From Porphyromonadaceae bacterium UBA7087 (GTDB lineage: Bacteria > Bacteroidota > Bacteroidia > Bacteroidales > Muribaculaceae), in contig DKYZ01000106.1 of assembly GCA_002493515.1 (NCBI GenBank), positions 1 through 20,273 on the forward strand: a DNA stretch of 20,273 nt, written 5' to 3'. The translations under genes and the position numbers were made by a program. Below the pieces are notes generated by a model that was not told where the DNA came from, searched no databases, and saw only the letters and a program-made list of their open reading frames with translations. Below are positions 1-8,523 of the stretch, piece by piece; within the stretch, counting starts at the first letter, position 1, and the number at the start of each line of letters is the position of its first letter.

Positions 1-41
1 TCGACCGCTCCGGCATCTTTCCTTGGTCGTGTTTGGTGATG

Positions 42-72
42 CAAAGTTAGGCAAAATTTCCGGGATGACAAA
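42..72 (-). promoter_or_regulatory. Leftward Bacteroidetes-type promoter (TTTG-N19-TAACTTTG)
   Basis: On the minus strand a TTTG (plus 69-72, caaa) is followed after exactly 19 bases by TAACTTTG (plus 42-49). This matches the -33/-7 consensus of the Bacteroidetes housekeeping sigma factor. It would drive a gene running off the left edge. A minus-strand ATG at 14-16 opens a short reading frame (MPERS) to the edge and could be that gene's start, about 20 bases after the predicted transcription start, but too little is present to call a CDS. Confidence 0.7.
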
Positions 73-258
73 TTCTTGACTGAAATTTTTTTATTCTTTT
101 TCTGGCGTCAATGTGGGTATTGGTGTTATAACATATTGATATTAAGCGTTTTATGTATGATACTGTGCGTTGTTGTATTTATGGCACCGAGGAGGACGCG
201 GGCGCATAAAAATCAAAGGTAGAGCCTGTCGGAATATGGCGGAATGGGGAAAAAGAGG

Positions 259-266
259 TAACTTTG
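259..266 (+). promoter_or_regulatory. -7 box TAACTTTG for the BASS transporter
   Basis: TAACTTTG lies 40 bases before the ATG at 307 and matches the Bacteroidetes -7 consensus TAnnTTTG. No TTTG is visible 19-20 bases upstream, so the -33 element is weak or absent. This suggests either modest or activator-assisted expression. The predicted transcript start is near 272-274. Confidence 0.55.
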
Positions 267-287
267 CAGTCCGGAAACAAAACAAAA

Positions 288-304
288 CCTTAAAACGCTT
301 AAGG
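288..304 (+). promoter_or_regulatory. Small hairpin just before the transporter start codon
   Basis: CCTTAA (288-293), a five-base loop and TTAAGG (299-304) form a perfect 6-bp stem ending two bases before the ATG at 307. The right arm carries AAGG, the only purine-rich ribosome-binding-like stretch ahead of this gene. If it folds in the mRNA it would partly hide the initiation region. The stem is AT-rich and weak, so a regulatory role is inference. Confidence 0.3.
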
Positions 305-306
305 AA

Positions 307-1272
307 ATGATTAGATTCTTGAAAGACTGGACTCTCATAATATCCATGCTGGCCGGCATTTTCGGCTATTTCATCTATACCTCCATACCTTTTCTGGAGC
401 CTACAAAACCGTTTGCTGCCGAGGCGGTAGCAATCATACAGCCGCTTCTTATTTTCTCCATGCTCTTCCTGACGTTCTGTAAGGTAGACCCCAGGAGCCT
501 GCGCATACGCAAATGGCATCTATGGCTGTTGCTTATACAGTGTGGTCTCTTCACAGGCATCGGATGCGTGCTCATCATGCTGCCTCACAGCGGTCTGCGC
601 ATTGTGCTGGAGGGGGCGATGATATGCCTGATATGTCCAACGGCCACAGCCGGGGCTGTCGTGACCAAGAAACTCGGAGGGAATGTCAACAACATCACCA
701 CCTATACCATCCTCATCAACCTTGCCACGGCCCTGCTCATACCCTCGCTCGTGCCTGTCGTGCATCCGCATCCCGGAATGACGGTGTTCTCCTCGGCCAT
801 GCTTATTCTGAGCAAGGTATTTCCCCTTCTTCTCTTTCCCCTCGGCGCTGCGTTGCTGATAAGGTATCTGTGGCCCCGTCTTCACCACAAGGTAGGCCAA
901 TATCAGGAGGTGTCGTTCTATCTCTGGGCGGTGGCCCTGGCCCTTGCCACGGCGGTGACGACGCGGAGCATCGTCCACAGCGACGTCGCTCTCTCCACAC
1001 AGCTATGGCTCGTCGCCGTCTCCCTGATATGCTGCGTCATGCAGTTCTGGCTCGGCTGGAAAATAGGATTGCGCTATGACGACAGAATCACCGCCGGACA
1101 GTCGATGGGCCAGAAGAACACCGTGCTTGCCATATGGATGGGCTACACCTTCTTCACCCCGATTACCGCCGTAGTGGGTGGTTTCTACAGCATCTGGCAC
1201 AATCTCCTCAACTCCTATCAGCTCTACGAGCACAAGAAACCGACGCCCCACGGGGAGCCGGCCCGGAGATGA
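307..1272 (+). CDS. BASS-family (bile acid:sodium symporter-like) membrane transporter
   Basis: A 321-residue integral membrane protein with roughly eight to ten hydrophobic segments, the usual size and build of the BASS superfamily of sodium-coupled organic-anion carriers. Two BASS-like signatures are visible. One is a CPTATAGAVVTKKLGGN segment at residues 110-126, matching the discontinuous helix that carries the CPGGTASNVV-like motif in family members. The other is a GQKNTVLAIW segment at 268-277, corresponding to the second crossover motif. There is no cleavable signal peptide; the tail after residue 308 is polar and probably cytoplasmic. It is the only intact rightward gene, monocistronic, and convergent with the outer-membrane protein operon 26 bases away. 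The substrate cannot be predicted: family members carry bile acids, pyruvate, pantothenate and other organic anions. Confidence 0.85.
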   Translation: MIRFLKDWTLIISMLAGIFGYFIYTSIPFLEPTKPFAAEAVAIIQPLLIFSMLFLTFCKVDPRSLRIRKWHLWLLLIQCGLFTGIGCVLIMLPHSGLRIVLEGAMICLICPTATAGAVVTKKLGGNVNNITTYTILINLATALLIPSLVPVVHPHPGMTVFSSAMLILSKVFPLLLFPLGAALLIRYLWPRLHHKVGQYQEVSFYLWAVALALATAVTTRSIVHSDVALSTQLWLVAVSLICCVMQFWLGWKIGLRYDDRITAGQSMGQKNTVLAIWMGYTFFTPITAVVGGFYSIWHNLLNSYQLYEHKKPTPHGEPARR

Positions 1273-1282
1273 GACATCTCCG
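1264..1282. terminator. Hairpin overlapping the transporter stop codon, likely bidirectional terminator
   Basis: CGGAGATG (1264-1271), loop AGA, CATCTCCG (1275-1282) is a perfect 8-bp stem with a three-base loop. It includes the TGA at 1270-1272 and lies in the short gap between two convergent genes, so it can serve both. There is no strong run of T on either side, so its efficiency is uncertain. Confidence 0.55.
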
Positions 1283-1298
1283 ACCCCGTGATCTGGTT

Positions 1299-3845
1299 CT
1301 ATTTCAGTATGCCTGATGAGGCTCCGGCTTGCCTCGATATGTCATTGCCACGGTTTATCTTTTTGCCGAAGCCGAAGGTATATGTTGCCGAGAGCTGGAC
1401 GAAAGCATGGCTGGAGGCGTTGCTGACCCATTTATCTATTGAGTAGCAGTCGCTTTTCATGGTGTCGTATGCTGACCTCCAGTTCCATCTCTGAAGATTC
1501 TGAGCCGTCAGGCGGATGTTCCAGGATGAGTTGCTCCATCCCGCCTGAAGAATGAATGCATCCTTGTTTTTCGTCCATATTCCCGACATGGAATTGTAGT
1601 TGTCGGTCGCGTTTTCCGAATGATATGATATGGCGAAATTGAAATTGCCAAAATAATAAAGAGCCTGGAGATAACAGCTTATGCAGGAATGGTCAGTGTT
1701 GTAGGGAGTTCCGTTGCGCACGAGCAGCTGTTCCAGCCGTCCGGAGAGATAGAGTTTGCCATCCAGATGGTTTGTGGAGACACTTATTCCATAATTGTAA
1801 TGGCTGAATGAGCCTATCGGCTGTCTAATGGTTCTTATTAACCCTTCCGACGTGGTCTCATATACGAACGCCGCACGGTTTCCCACAAGCCAGGAATTTG
1901 CGAATGCCGTAAAACTGAATCTGTCGGACGGAATGAAAGTGTAATTGATTCCCATGTCATAGCTCCTGTGGGATTTCAACACAGGATTTCCCGTGTGCCA
2001 TAGAAAAGGGGATACGTGAATTATGTTCTCACTCTTATAGTTGGATGACGGCGGCCATACTGAATAATGGAAAACCGCACCGAACGAGTTCTTTTTATTC
2101 GGAACAAATCTTAGGGAGGCGTCGATATATGGGAAGTCTGACACAGCCTTGTTGTCATTGAGTCTTGTTGTCATCCAGTTCCATCCTAATCCCAGCGAAG
2201 CTGATATTCTATTGTCGGCATAATTGTATGAGGCGCCTATCTGTCCGAATTTTGTTGTGGAATTGTCGTGGGCTTCCACTGATCCGGAATAGTCGGTACG
2301 ATTATGTTCATACAGCCCTCTGGCATGAGCCAGCAATGAGTGCCTGTCAGAGAAGGATTGACTGTAGCTCAATACGACATTTCCGTTATGGGTATTGTCT
2401 TTCGCGCCATTATATATCGGAGTGACATCTGCCTCAGAATACAGGGAGCTTTGATCGGTGTGCGAGTATGAATAACCCAATGATGCCGTCAGCGAATTAT
2501 TCTTTGGCAGACTGAAAAAATAGTAGCCGCTATAACTGATATACTTTGCTTTCGACTCCGATGTGGCGTTATAGCTGGATTGGGTCAGGAGATTATCCGT
2601 ATATCTTACCGTGCCCGAGTTGTCATCATGAGGGGTGTGGTCAAGACCGGCCGCCACCTGAGTGTTGGCGGTGACTTCTTCTCCGGAATATAACGCCCTG
2701 ATACTTGTCTCATAGTTCCGTCTGCGGAATCTGGACGTCTCCGTCTGGGACTCACGCTGAAAGCTTCTAATCTCCCCGTTTTCCTGAGGCAGATGGAATG
2801 TTTCGGTCTGGTCAACGCCAAAATGATTGTTCGACATATAGTAACCGTAACCCATTATGTCATAGGTCATCCTGTTCTTGACGAATCTCGCGTTTGCCTG
2901 CAGGAATCCCGAATTGGCAATAAGATTTTCTGTGCCTAAAGCCTTGACATAGCCGCCATATTCATATTTTATCATCCTGAAATTTATGACGTTTCTGTTG
3001 CCCTGGAACCTTGGGTCGGCAGGATATTCAAGATATTCCACACTCCTGACGTCCGACATCCTCATCATCCTGAGGTCGTCTTCAGAGGTCGGCACATAAT
3101 CGATATATATTGCCACAGGCTGGCCTGATGCTGTCGTGACATTCGCTTCCCCCAGACGTGCGTAAAGTTGGGGAATAGCCATTCTGGCAAGAAGATCCGT
3201 AGCCGTCTGTGACGCGTTCTTTTGTCTTTGCGTCGGTCGGTAAATGCTTTTGTCAGACAAAAGGAAGGTATTGTCAGCCTTGATTGTAATGTTTTTAAGA
3301 CGGACAGGCGATTCTGTCATATATACGGTTCCTATTGAGAATGAATCACACTTCCTGTAAGTCGGCATGTAGCCGAGACATGTGAGTTTCGCTGTCACAT
3401 TCCGTTTGTCGCAAGGGATGGAAAAGCGTCCGGATTCATCTGTTATGCCGTATGTGATCACCGTAGAGTCTTTCGGAGCAAGAAGCATGACGGTAGCGGC
3501 CACTACCGGTTGGCTTTCACGTCCGACGGCTCGCCCGGTGTAGCGGAATTTTCCGTGTTGCAGCGCCTCGATATAGAAATTCCGGTCTTTCCTTACTATG
3601 GTTATCGGGTTGAGACCGACGGTCTGGCGCAAGGCGTCATAGGCATCGTCTGTGTTGATTCTCGCGGAAGTCCTGTAATTGTCGAGTTCCTTGTATATGA
3701 ACGATATGTTGACCTCCGGATGATCCTTGCTGATTCTGACAAGTGCATCCGAGATCGGTGTGTTGTCAAACGAATATGAGTATTTTAAGGCGTTGGCTGA
3801 AAGATATGTCATCACAGCCATAATTATGGACAGGATAAATCTCAT
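1299..3845 (-). CDS. STN-domain TonB-dependent receptor-like outer-membrane beta-barrel protein
   Basis: An 848-residue outer-membrane protein. Residues 1-19 form a signal peptide with a likely cut after SANA. Residues 20-92 resemble an STN (secretin/TonB N-terminal) domain, the periplasmic signalling domain of FecA-type receptors. Residues 95-180 form a carboxypeptidase-regulatory-like beta-sandwich (GITDESGRFSIP). About 195-300 is plug-like, with IYIDYVP and the VEYLEYPADPRFQGNRNVINF region. The rest is a long, aromatic-rich barrel typical of the Bacteroidetes OMP_b-brl families, ending in TYTFGFGKKI plus about 20 polar residues. It is the last gene of a sigma / anti-sigma / receptor operon, starting two bases after the anti-sigma stop. 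It probably senses or imports a ligand and signals to the anti-sigma factor. No SusD-like partner is present and the ligand is unknown. Confidence 0.85.
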   Translation of the reverse strand: MRFILSIIMAVMTYLSANALKYSYSFDNTPISDALVRISKDHPEVNISFIYKELDNYRTSARINTDDAYDALRQTVGLNPITIVRKDRNFYIEALQHGKFRYTGRAVGRESQPVVAATVMLLAPKDSTVITYGITDESGRFSIPCDKRNVTAKLTCLGYMPTYRKCDSFSIGTVYMTESPVRLKNITIKADNTFLLSDKSIYRPTQRQKNASQTATDLLARMAIPQLYARLGEANVTTASGQPVAIYIDYVPTSEDDLRMMRMSDVRSVEYLEYPADPRFQGNRNVINFRMIKYEYGGYVKALGTENLIANSGFLQANARFVKNRMTYDIMGYGYYMSNNHFGVDQTETFHLPQENGEIRSFQRESQTETSRFRRRNYETSIRALYSGEEVTANTQVAAGLDHTPHDDNSGTVRYTDNLLTQSSYNATSESKAKYISYSGYYFFSLPKNNSLTASLGYSYSHTDQSSLYSEADVTPIYNGAKDNTHNGNVVLSYSQSFSDRHSLLAHARGLYEHNRTDYSGSVEAHDNSTTKFGQIGASYNYADNRISASLGLGWNWMTTRLNDNKAVSDFPYIDASLRFVPNKKNSFGAVFHYSVWPPSSNYKSENIIHVSPFLWHTGNPVLKSHRSYDMGINYTFIPSDRFSFTAFANSWLVGNRAAFVYETTSEGLIRTIRQPIGSFSHYNYGISVSTNHLDGKLYLSGRLEQLLVRNGTPYNTDHSCISCYLQALYYFGNFNFAISYHSENATDNYNSMSGIWTKNKDAFILQAGWSNSSWNIRLTAQNLQRWNWRSAYDTMKSDCYSIDKWVSNASSHAFVQLSATYTFGFGKKINRGNDISRQAGASSGILK

Positions 3846-3847
3846 TT

Positions 3848-4486
3848 TCAGTCTATTATTAGGATGTTGCCGTCTTGCCTGATGTTGATTCGCTCGAATG
3901 TGTTGAGCTGTTCCACAACCTCGTTGATCGGCTGTGAGGGATCGAGTCTGTAATACAGATGCAGTGATGCCGTTTCCTCGTTGTTGAGCATGACCTCGAC
4001 TCCATAGGTTGCAGCCACTTCCTTCATGATTGTTTCAAGAGGCTCGTCTTCAAACATTACAGGCTCCTTGGCAATCCTGACGGTATCATCGCTCATAATT
4101 ACCGTATTCTTTGACAGGGATTCTAAATTAGGCGTAACTGTGACATTGTTTGGAATCGGCTCTGGCCTGTTATCATTTATCGCTACGGTAATGGCTATTC
4201 CGGCAGCTACAGCTATAATTGACGTGCCGGTTATGGCAGCGATTGACGCCGTGCGGTTGCCGGGCCACAGAAAGCGACGGCGCCTACGGACATTATGCTT
4301 CCTGGCGAATTCATCCCACTCCGCATCGACATCGACTCCTTTGCTTGCTGCTACGGCGGAATCCGTTTTGCAGAAGATATTGTAAATCTCCCTGGTTTCC
4401 GGATCCGACATTATTTCAGTCAGCCGCTCCGGCGTATAATTCTCCGGATGCTCGATAATATCAAGCAAAAGTTCGTATTTATCCAT
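3848..4486 (-). CDS. Short anti-sigma factor with C-terminal DUF4974-like domain
   Basis: A 212-residue single-pass inner-membrane protein. The N-terminal region (1-67) is helical and charged and probably holds the sigma factor. An arginine-rich patch (RRRRRF, 67-72) precedes one membrane helix at about 79-103. The periplasmic part ends in a domain at about 143-212 (FEDEPLETIMKEV ... INIRQDGNILIID) that matches the pattern of DUF4974, usually the C-terminal domain of FecR-type anti-sigma factors. The central FecR domain normally found between helix and DUF4974 is missing or reduced to a short linker, so the protein is much shorter than the usual 300-400 residues. It overlaps the sigma gene by 8 bases, implying translational coupling. 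DUF4974 resembles STN-type folds and may contact the receptor's STN domain (inference). Confidence 0.75.
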   Translation of the reverse strand: MDKYELLLDIIEHPENYTPERLTEIMSDPETREIYNIFCKTDSAVAASKGVDVDAEWDEFARKHNVRRRRRFLWPGNRTASIAAITGTSIIAVAAGIAITVAINDNRPEPIPNNVTVTPNLESLSKNTVIMSDDTVRIAKEPVMFEDEPLETIMKEVAATYGVEVMLNNEETASLHLYYRLDPSQPINEVVEQLNTFERINIRQDGNILIID

Positions 4487-4967
4487 TTTCGTTGAGTTTT
4501 TTGCGGATGATTGTCAGTGCATGACTCATGTGTCGATAGACAGCTGTCTCGCTGATGCCCATTCTTTTTGCGATAAGGGCAAACGGCATCCCCTCGGAAA
4601 ACCGCAGTTCCAGCACCTCCCTTGACCTGGGTGACACATCATTGCGTATAAGGCTGTAAATACGCCCTATCGTTTCCTCGTCAGGCCAGTCTTCAGAATT
4701 ATATTCCTCAATGTCGAGGAAGTAACGGGTTGCTATTCGCTGATGGATTCCGCAGTTCCGGATATGGTTCAGACTCCGGTTGCGTACAGCCGTCAGGAGA
4801 TAGCCGCCGGTGACTGCGATGCCGGATTTCTCTTCCAGCAACCTGGCAAACACATCCTGGACGATGTCGCGAGCAAGGTCTTCATCGTGCAGAAGGGCAA
4901 TCGCCAGCCGGTGCATCTGCGCGTAATGTGCTTTGAAAAGCCGCTCTATGTCGTTTCTGTTCGTCAT
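4479..4967 (-). CDS. ECF-type RNA polymerase sigma factor (sigma-70 family)
   Basis: A 162-residue extracytoplasmic-function sigma factor. The sigma region 2 signature is near the N-terminus (LFKAHYAQMHRLAIALL then DLARDIVQDVFARLLE), and region 4 is near the C-terminus (VLELRFSEGMPFALIAKRM then a helix-turn-helix ISETAVYRHMSHAL). I chose the ATG at 4967 (MTNRND); an in-frame GTG at 4982 would add five residues without family support. It is the first gene of the operon and overlaps the anti-sigma start. Such sigma factors direct core polymerase to promoters under control of an outer-membrane sensor. No clear housekeeping -7/-33 pair is visible between it and the gene upstream, so it may be autoregulated. 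Confidence 0.9.
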   Translation of the reverse strand: MTNRNDIERLFKAHYAQMHRLAIALLHDEDLARDIVQDVFARLLEEKSGIAVTGGYLLTAVRNRSLNHIRNCGIHQRIATRYFLDIEEYNSEDWPDEETIGRIYSLIRNDVSPRSREVLELRFSEGMPFALIAKRMGISETAVYRHMSHALTIIRKKLNENG

Positions 4968-5036
4968 ACACCAATAAGACACACGACATCCGCAAAACTC
5001 AATACCTGATGGATAATTTTTTTGATGAGACCATGT

Positions 5037-5756
5037 TTATCCGTTCAGCCCTGCCTTCTTGGCCTGCGAGTGCTGGTGCTCACGGGGAATGTGATACCGG
5101 CGTCCCTCTTTTATGAGGTATGATCCGGTCTGATGGAAGCTGAACGGCACACCGGCATCCACGCATTGCCCGTGCATGTCCAGAACCCATTCGTAATCCA
5201 GCGGTCTTGCATACTTTCCCGACTCTCCCCCTACCGACACCTCCTCAATCAAATTCGGGTCAAGATAGCTCCTGAGGTCTATCTGTCCAAGCATCGGGGC
5301 CACTATCACAAGCCGGTGCTTTATGGGAAGCTCAAGAAAAATCGGCATCCTGTAATCCACCCTGTCCTGGTTTTCCACTGTGCATCCCACCGCCACATGG
5401 TCATACCCCTCCCCCCAGTCATTCGGGAGACACTTCTCAAGTCGGTCGATGCGCTTGGTGAAGAACATGAAAGTGCAGTCGTCGCGCTGCCTGACGATAT
5501 CCCAGATCTCTTCCCTCCAGCCGTCGGCCTCCTCGATGAGCAGGTCGGAAGTGAAGCATAAGGCGAACTCAGTGCCGGAAGGAAATTTCCAGTTCTTCCT
5601 CCTGTCGCGTTTCAGCGGGAGATTGAAAGACGCGGTCTTGCGCACCTCGCTCGTTGGCGTGGCTGTTCCGAAAGCCGCGTCCTCCCGGTAGACGTAGCAA
5701 TGACGGCATCCCTCGCTTATCTTGTGGCATCCATGCCACGGGTTCCACATCGGCAT
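5037..5756 (-). CDS. DUF5131 / phage Gp37-Gp68-like three-cysteine protein
   Basis: A 239-residue soluble protein. Near the N-terminus NPWHGCHKISEGCRHCY places cysteines at 10, 17 and 20 (C-x6-C-x2-C), the hallmark of the DUF5131 family annotated as phage Gp37/Gp68-like. This family looks like a divergent radical-SAM enzyme with an unusual iron-sulfur cluster spacing. Other conserved-looking stretches are FFTKR (98-102), GCTVENQ (124-130) and VGGESG (175-180). The last is a family motif near the C-terminal barrel strands. Function is not established. It stands apart from its neighbours, with the sigma operon 69 bases downstream and the ATPase unit 79 bases upstream beyond a strong hairpin. 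No good promoter is seen directly ahead, so it may depend on read-through. Phage relatives suggest horizontal spread. Confidence 0.75.
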   Translation of the reverse strand: MPMWNPWHGCHKISEGCRHCYVYREDAAFGTATPTSEVRKTASFNLPLKRDRRKNWKFPSGTEFALCFTSDLLIEEADGWREEIWDIVRQRDDCTFMFFTKRIDRLEKCLPNDWGEGYDHVAVGCTVENQDRVDYRMPIFLELPIKHRLVIVAPMLGQIDLRSYLDPNLIEEVSVGGESGKYARPLDYEWVLDMHGQCVDAGVPFSFHQTGSYLIKEGRRYHIPREHQHSQAKKAGLNG

Positions 5757-5780
5757 AATCAGTATTCCGGTTTTTACGGT

Positions 5781-5816
5781 AATCCCCTCCGGGCCGCATG
5801 CAGTCCGGAGGGGATT
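5781..5816 (-). terminator. Strong hairpin downstream of the P-type ATPase
   Basis: AATCCCCTCCGG (5781-5792) pairs perfectly with CCGGAGGGGATT (5805-5816), a 12-bp stem with a 12-base loop. It lies 20 bases after the ATPase stop in transcription order and 25 bases before the DUF5131 start. No T-run follows on the minus strand, so it could be a factor-dependent terminator, a partial attenuator or a processing/stabilising structure. Its loop sequence recurs in the hairpin at 9044-9092. Confidence 0.6.
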
Positions 5817-5835
5817 GTGAATAAAGTCAGGTGAT

Positions 5836-8487
5836 TTATTTTCTGAAAAGACGGATCAGCTCGCCGATCCAGAGCACAAGCGACGTGGCGCCGATTATTA
5901 TGGCCCAGTCGACAGCCTTCAGAGGAACAACGTTGAAGAACTGTCCGCCTATGCTCACGATCACGATCTGGCCCACAAGGATAACGAGCGCTATCATCAC
6001 GAAGCCCCCGCAGCCCTTGAAGTGGAAGGCCGAGCGTCCTGACTCGAAGGCGCGGGCATTGAACATGTTCCAGAACTGCAGGAACACGAATATCGTGAAG
6101 AAGAGTGAGAGCTCATACGGGCTAAGTCCAGTGTTGGCACCCATGGCTACCTTGCCTATCTCAGTCAGCGACGTGATGTCGGTGTGCTCGAAATAATACA
6201 GCAGTCCGAGAAGCAGCAGGAAGAATATTCCGCCGGTGCCGAGTATCGACCTCCACATCGGATGATTGATGATGAATGCCGTGCGCGAGCGGGGCTTCTC
6301 CTTCATCACCGAGCGAGAGGGCGGGAGAGAGGCCAGAGCCATGGCGGCGAAGGTGTCCATGATGAGGTTCACCCACAGCATCTGCGTCACCGTAAGCGGC
6401 GACTGCATTCCCATGAATGCCCCGAAAAGCACGATAAGACAGGCAGCCACGTTGACTGTCATCTGGAAGAGGATGAAGCGCTGTATGTTCTGGTAGAGCG
6501 AGCGGCCCCACATCACAGCGCGTCCGATCGAGGAGAAGGAGTTGTCGATGATGGTTATGTCGGAAGCCTCCTTTGCCACAGACGTGCCGTCGCCCATCGA
6601 CAGGCCCACATGGGCTGTCTTCAGTGCCGGAGCGTCGTTGGTGCCGTCGCCCGTCACGGCCACTACCTCGTTGTTGGCCTGCAGCGCCTCTACCAGGCGC
6701 TTCTTGTCCATCGGGCGTGCACGCGCTATGATCTTGAGGTCGCCCACACGCTCACGCAGCTGGCTGTCGCTGAGCTCGGCGAACTCCGTGCCCGTGATGA
6801 TGTTGCGTTCCCCGTCGGTCGCGTCGTTCCAGAGTCCGATCTGGCGTCCTATCTCCTTGGCGGTGCCCGGAGTGTCGCCCGTCACGATCTTCACCTTGAT
6901 GCCGGCGTCGGTAACTTCCCTCACGGCGTCCGGAACATCCAGACGCACCGGGTCGGATATAGCCACGATTCCCAGGAACGTAAGGTTCTCTGCCGCCACC
7001 TTCGAGTCGGCTATTGTCCTGTCGCCTGCCTCGATCTCCTGGTAGGCGAAACCAAGGGTACGCATGGCCTGGTTCTGATACTCCAGAAGCTGCGCGTCGA
7101 TCTCCTCCTTCGTCACACCGCAGCGGTTCTTACACATGCCGAACACAATCTCCGGAGCTCCCTTCACATAAAGTATAGTCTTTCCGGAAGCGGAGCGCAC
7201 GACTGTAGCCATGTATTTCCTCTCTGTGGTGAATGGAAGTTCCTCCACTCTCGTTGCGTTCTCGCGCAGCTCGGCGTAATTTGCGCCACGCTCCCTGAGC
7301 CAGAGCAGAAGCGCTCCCTCTGTCGGGTTGCCGAGCACCTGTGCCTTCTCCCCCGAGAGGTCAAGCTGGGCTGTGGAGTTGACAGCGATACCCTCGCATA
7401 ACACCAGATCCGATGGCTCCCCGAAGAAATTCGTCTTGTAGACCTGCATCTGGTTCTGCGTCAGGGTGCCCGTCTTGTCGGTGCATATCACGGTAGTGGC
7501 CCCCATCGTCTCGCAGGCATGCATCTTGCGCACAAGGTTGTTGGTCTTCAGCATCCTGCGCATCGAGTAGGCCAGCGAGAGCGTGACCGCCATCGGCAAC
7601 CCTTCCGGCACGGCTACTACCACAAGCGTGACGGCCACCATCAGCGTCTGAAGGAAATAGGCCAGGAAATGCACCCACTCGAACTCGGGGGTGTTGACGA
7701 AATACATCACTATGCGGCCGATGATGATTGCAGCCGCGAATCCGTAGGAAATCTTTGTGATAAGGTCTCCCAGGCCGTCAAGCTGCTCGTTGAGCGGTGT
7801 CTTCACGCTGTCATCAATCTGGGCGGCCTCGAACACCTTGCCGTTCTCAGTCTTGTCGCCTACGGCAAAAACCTTCATGACGCCATGTCCCTCCATCACC
7901 TTCGTGCCGCGCATCGCGTGGTTGGAGGGGAACGTGGCATCCGGGTCGAACTGCTCTGGGTCGGTGGTCTTGTGACACATCGGCTCTCCTGTCAGGGTCG
8001 ACTCGTCGATATTGAGCGACACCGCCTCAAGAAGCTCGCCGTCCGCCGGCACCTCCTCGCCGGTATTCAGAATCACTATGTCGCCTACCACGACGTCCTT
8101 CCTCGCCACCTGCATGGCGTTGCCGTTGCGGATCACCTGCACCGGCTCGTCGTCGTTCACCTGGTTGAGCAGTGCGAACTCCTTGTCGGCCTTGAGCTCG
8201 AAGATGAACGCGAGCCCCGTGGCGAGAAGAATGGCGATGAAGATGCCCACAGGCTCGAAGAAGACGCTGCCACCCTCGTCAAGCGCGAAAAATTCGTAGC
8301 ATGATATGCCGATCGAGAGGGCGCCGGCAATCAGCAGGATGATGATAAGAGGGTCGCTGAATTTCCCGAGAAACCGCTTCCATAGCGGCTCTTTCTCAGG
8401 CGGAGTCAATATGTTGACTCCATGCTTGCTCCGGCTCTCCGCCACCTGCGCGTCGGTCAGGCCGGTGAAATGTTGTTTCTGTGACAT
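5836..8487 (-). CDS. Calcium-translocating P-type ATPase, PMCA type
   Basis: An 883-residue P2-type ATPase of full length. Visible landmarks are the cation-ATPase N-terminal domain (1-60), the actuator TGE loop (166-168), the M4 PEGLP metal-site motif (294-298), the phosphorylated aspartate D337 in CTDKTGTLT, the nucleotide-domain KGAPE, the TGD motif (VKIVTGDTPGTA), the hinge VTGDGTNDAPAL and the M6 sequence NLIMDTFAAMAL. PEGLP in M4 with N-x3-D in M6 fits the single calcium site of plasma-membrane-type pumps. It would export calcium from the cytoplasm using ATP. It follows the small coiled-coil membrane gene by 36 bases and is probably transcribed with it from the promoter at 9004-9035. It is adjacent to, but separately promoted from, the calcium-binding TerD operon. 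Confidence 0.93.
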   Translation of the reverse strand: MSQKQHFTGLTDAQVAESRSKHGVNILTPPEKEPLWKRFLGKFSDPLIIILLIAGALSIGISCYEFFALDEGGSVFFEPVGIFIAILLATGLAFIFELKADKEFALLNQVNDDEPVQVIRNGNAMQVARKDVVVGDIVILNTGEEVPADGELLEAVSLNIDESTLTGEPMCHKTTDPEQFDPDATFPSNHAMRGTKVMEGHGVMKVFAVGDKTENGKVFEAAQIDDSVKTPLNEQLDGLGDLITKISYGFAAAIIIGRIVMYFVNTPEFEWVHFLAYFLQTLMVAVTLVVVAVPEGLPMAVTLSLAYSMRRMLKTNNLVRKMHACETMGATTVICTDKTGTLTQNQMQVYKTNFFGEPSDLVLCEGIAVNSTAQLDLSGEKAQVLGNPTEGALLLWLRERGANYAELRENATRVEELPFTTERKYMATVVRSASGKTILYVKGAPEIVFGMCKNRCGVTKEEIDAQLLEYQNQAMRTLGFAYQEIEAGDRTIADSKVAAENLTFLGIVAISDPVRLDVPDAVREVTDAGIKVKIVTGDTPGTAKEIGRQIGLWNDATDGERNIITGTEFAELSDSQLRERVGDLKIIARARPMDKKRLVEALQANNEVVAVTGDGTNDAPALKTAHVGLSMGDGTSVAKEASDITIIDNSFSSIGRAVMWGRSLYQNIQRFILFQMTVNVAACLIVLFGAFMGMQSPLTVTQMLWVNLIMDTFAAMALASLPPSRSVMKEKPRSRTAFIINHPMWRSILGTGGIFFLLLLGLLYYFEHTDITSLTEIGKVAMGANTGLSPYELSLFFTIFVFLQFWNMFNARAFESGRSAFHFKGCGGFVMIALVILVGQIVIVSIGGQFFNVVPLKAVDWAIIIGATSLVLWIGELIRLFRK

Positions 8488-8523
8488 ATTCTTGTTTTTT
8501 CTGATGTTTGCGTATCTCTGCCG

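Larger units (their letters stand above)
1..306. other. Non-coding divergent intergenic region
   Basis: I see no convincing gene in this stretch. It separates a leftward gene outside the window from the rightward transporter at 307. It contains the leftward promoter at 42-72, an AT-rich segment around 70-170, a 10-base perfect palindrome TGTTATAACA at 124-133 that could be an operator, and the rightward -7 box at 259-266. No known riboswitch core was recognised. The minus-strand open frame across 151-519 overlaps the transporter gene and is treated as a shadow. Confidence 0.6.

Noticed and set aside
70..306. Riboswitch ahead of the BASS transporter
   Set aside because: Some BASS genes have thiamine or pantothenate links, but I find no TPP-type or other known aptamer core here.
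6184..7401. 405-residue plus-strand open frame opposite the P-type ATPase
   Set aside because: Fully antisense to a gene with all P-type ATPase motifs; its Arg/His-rich sequence has no domain and is a GC-driven shadow.
7519..8304. 261-residue plus-strand open frame
   Set aside because: His/Arg-rich antisense shadow of the ATPase N-terminal half.
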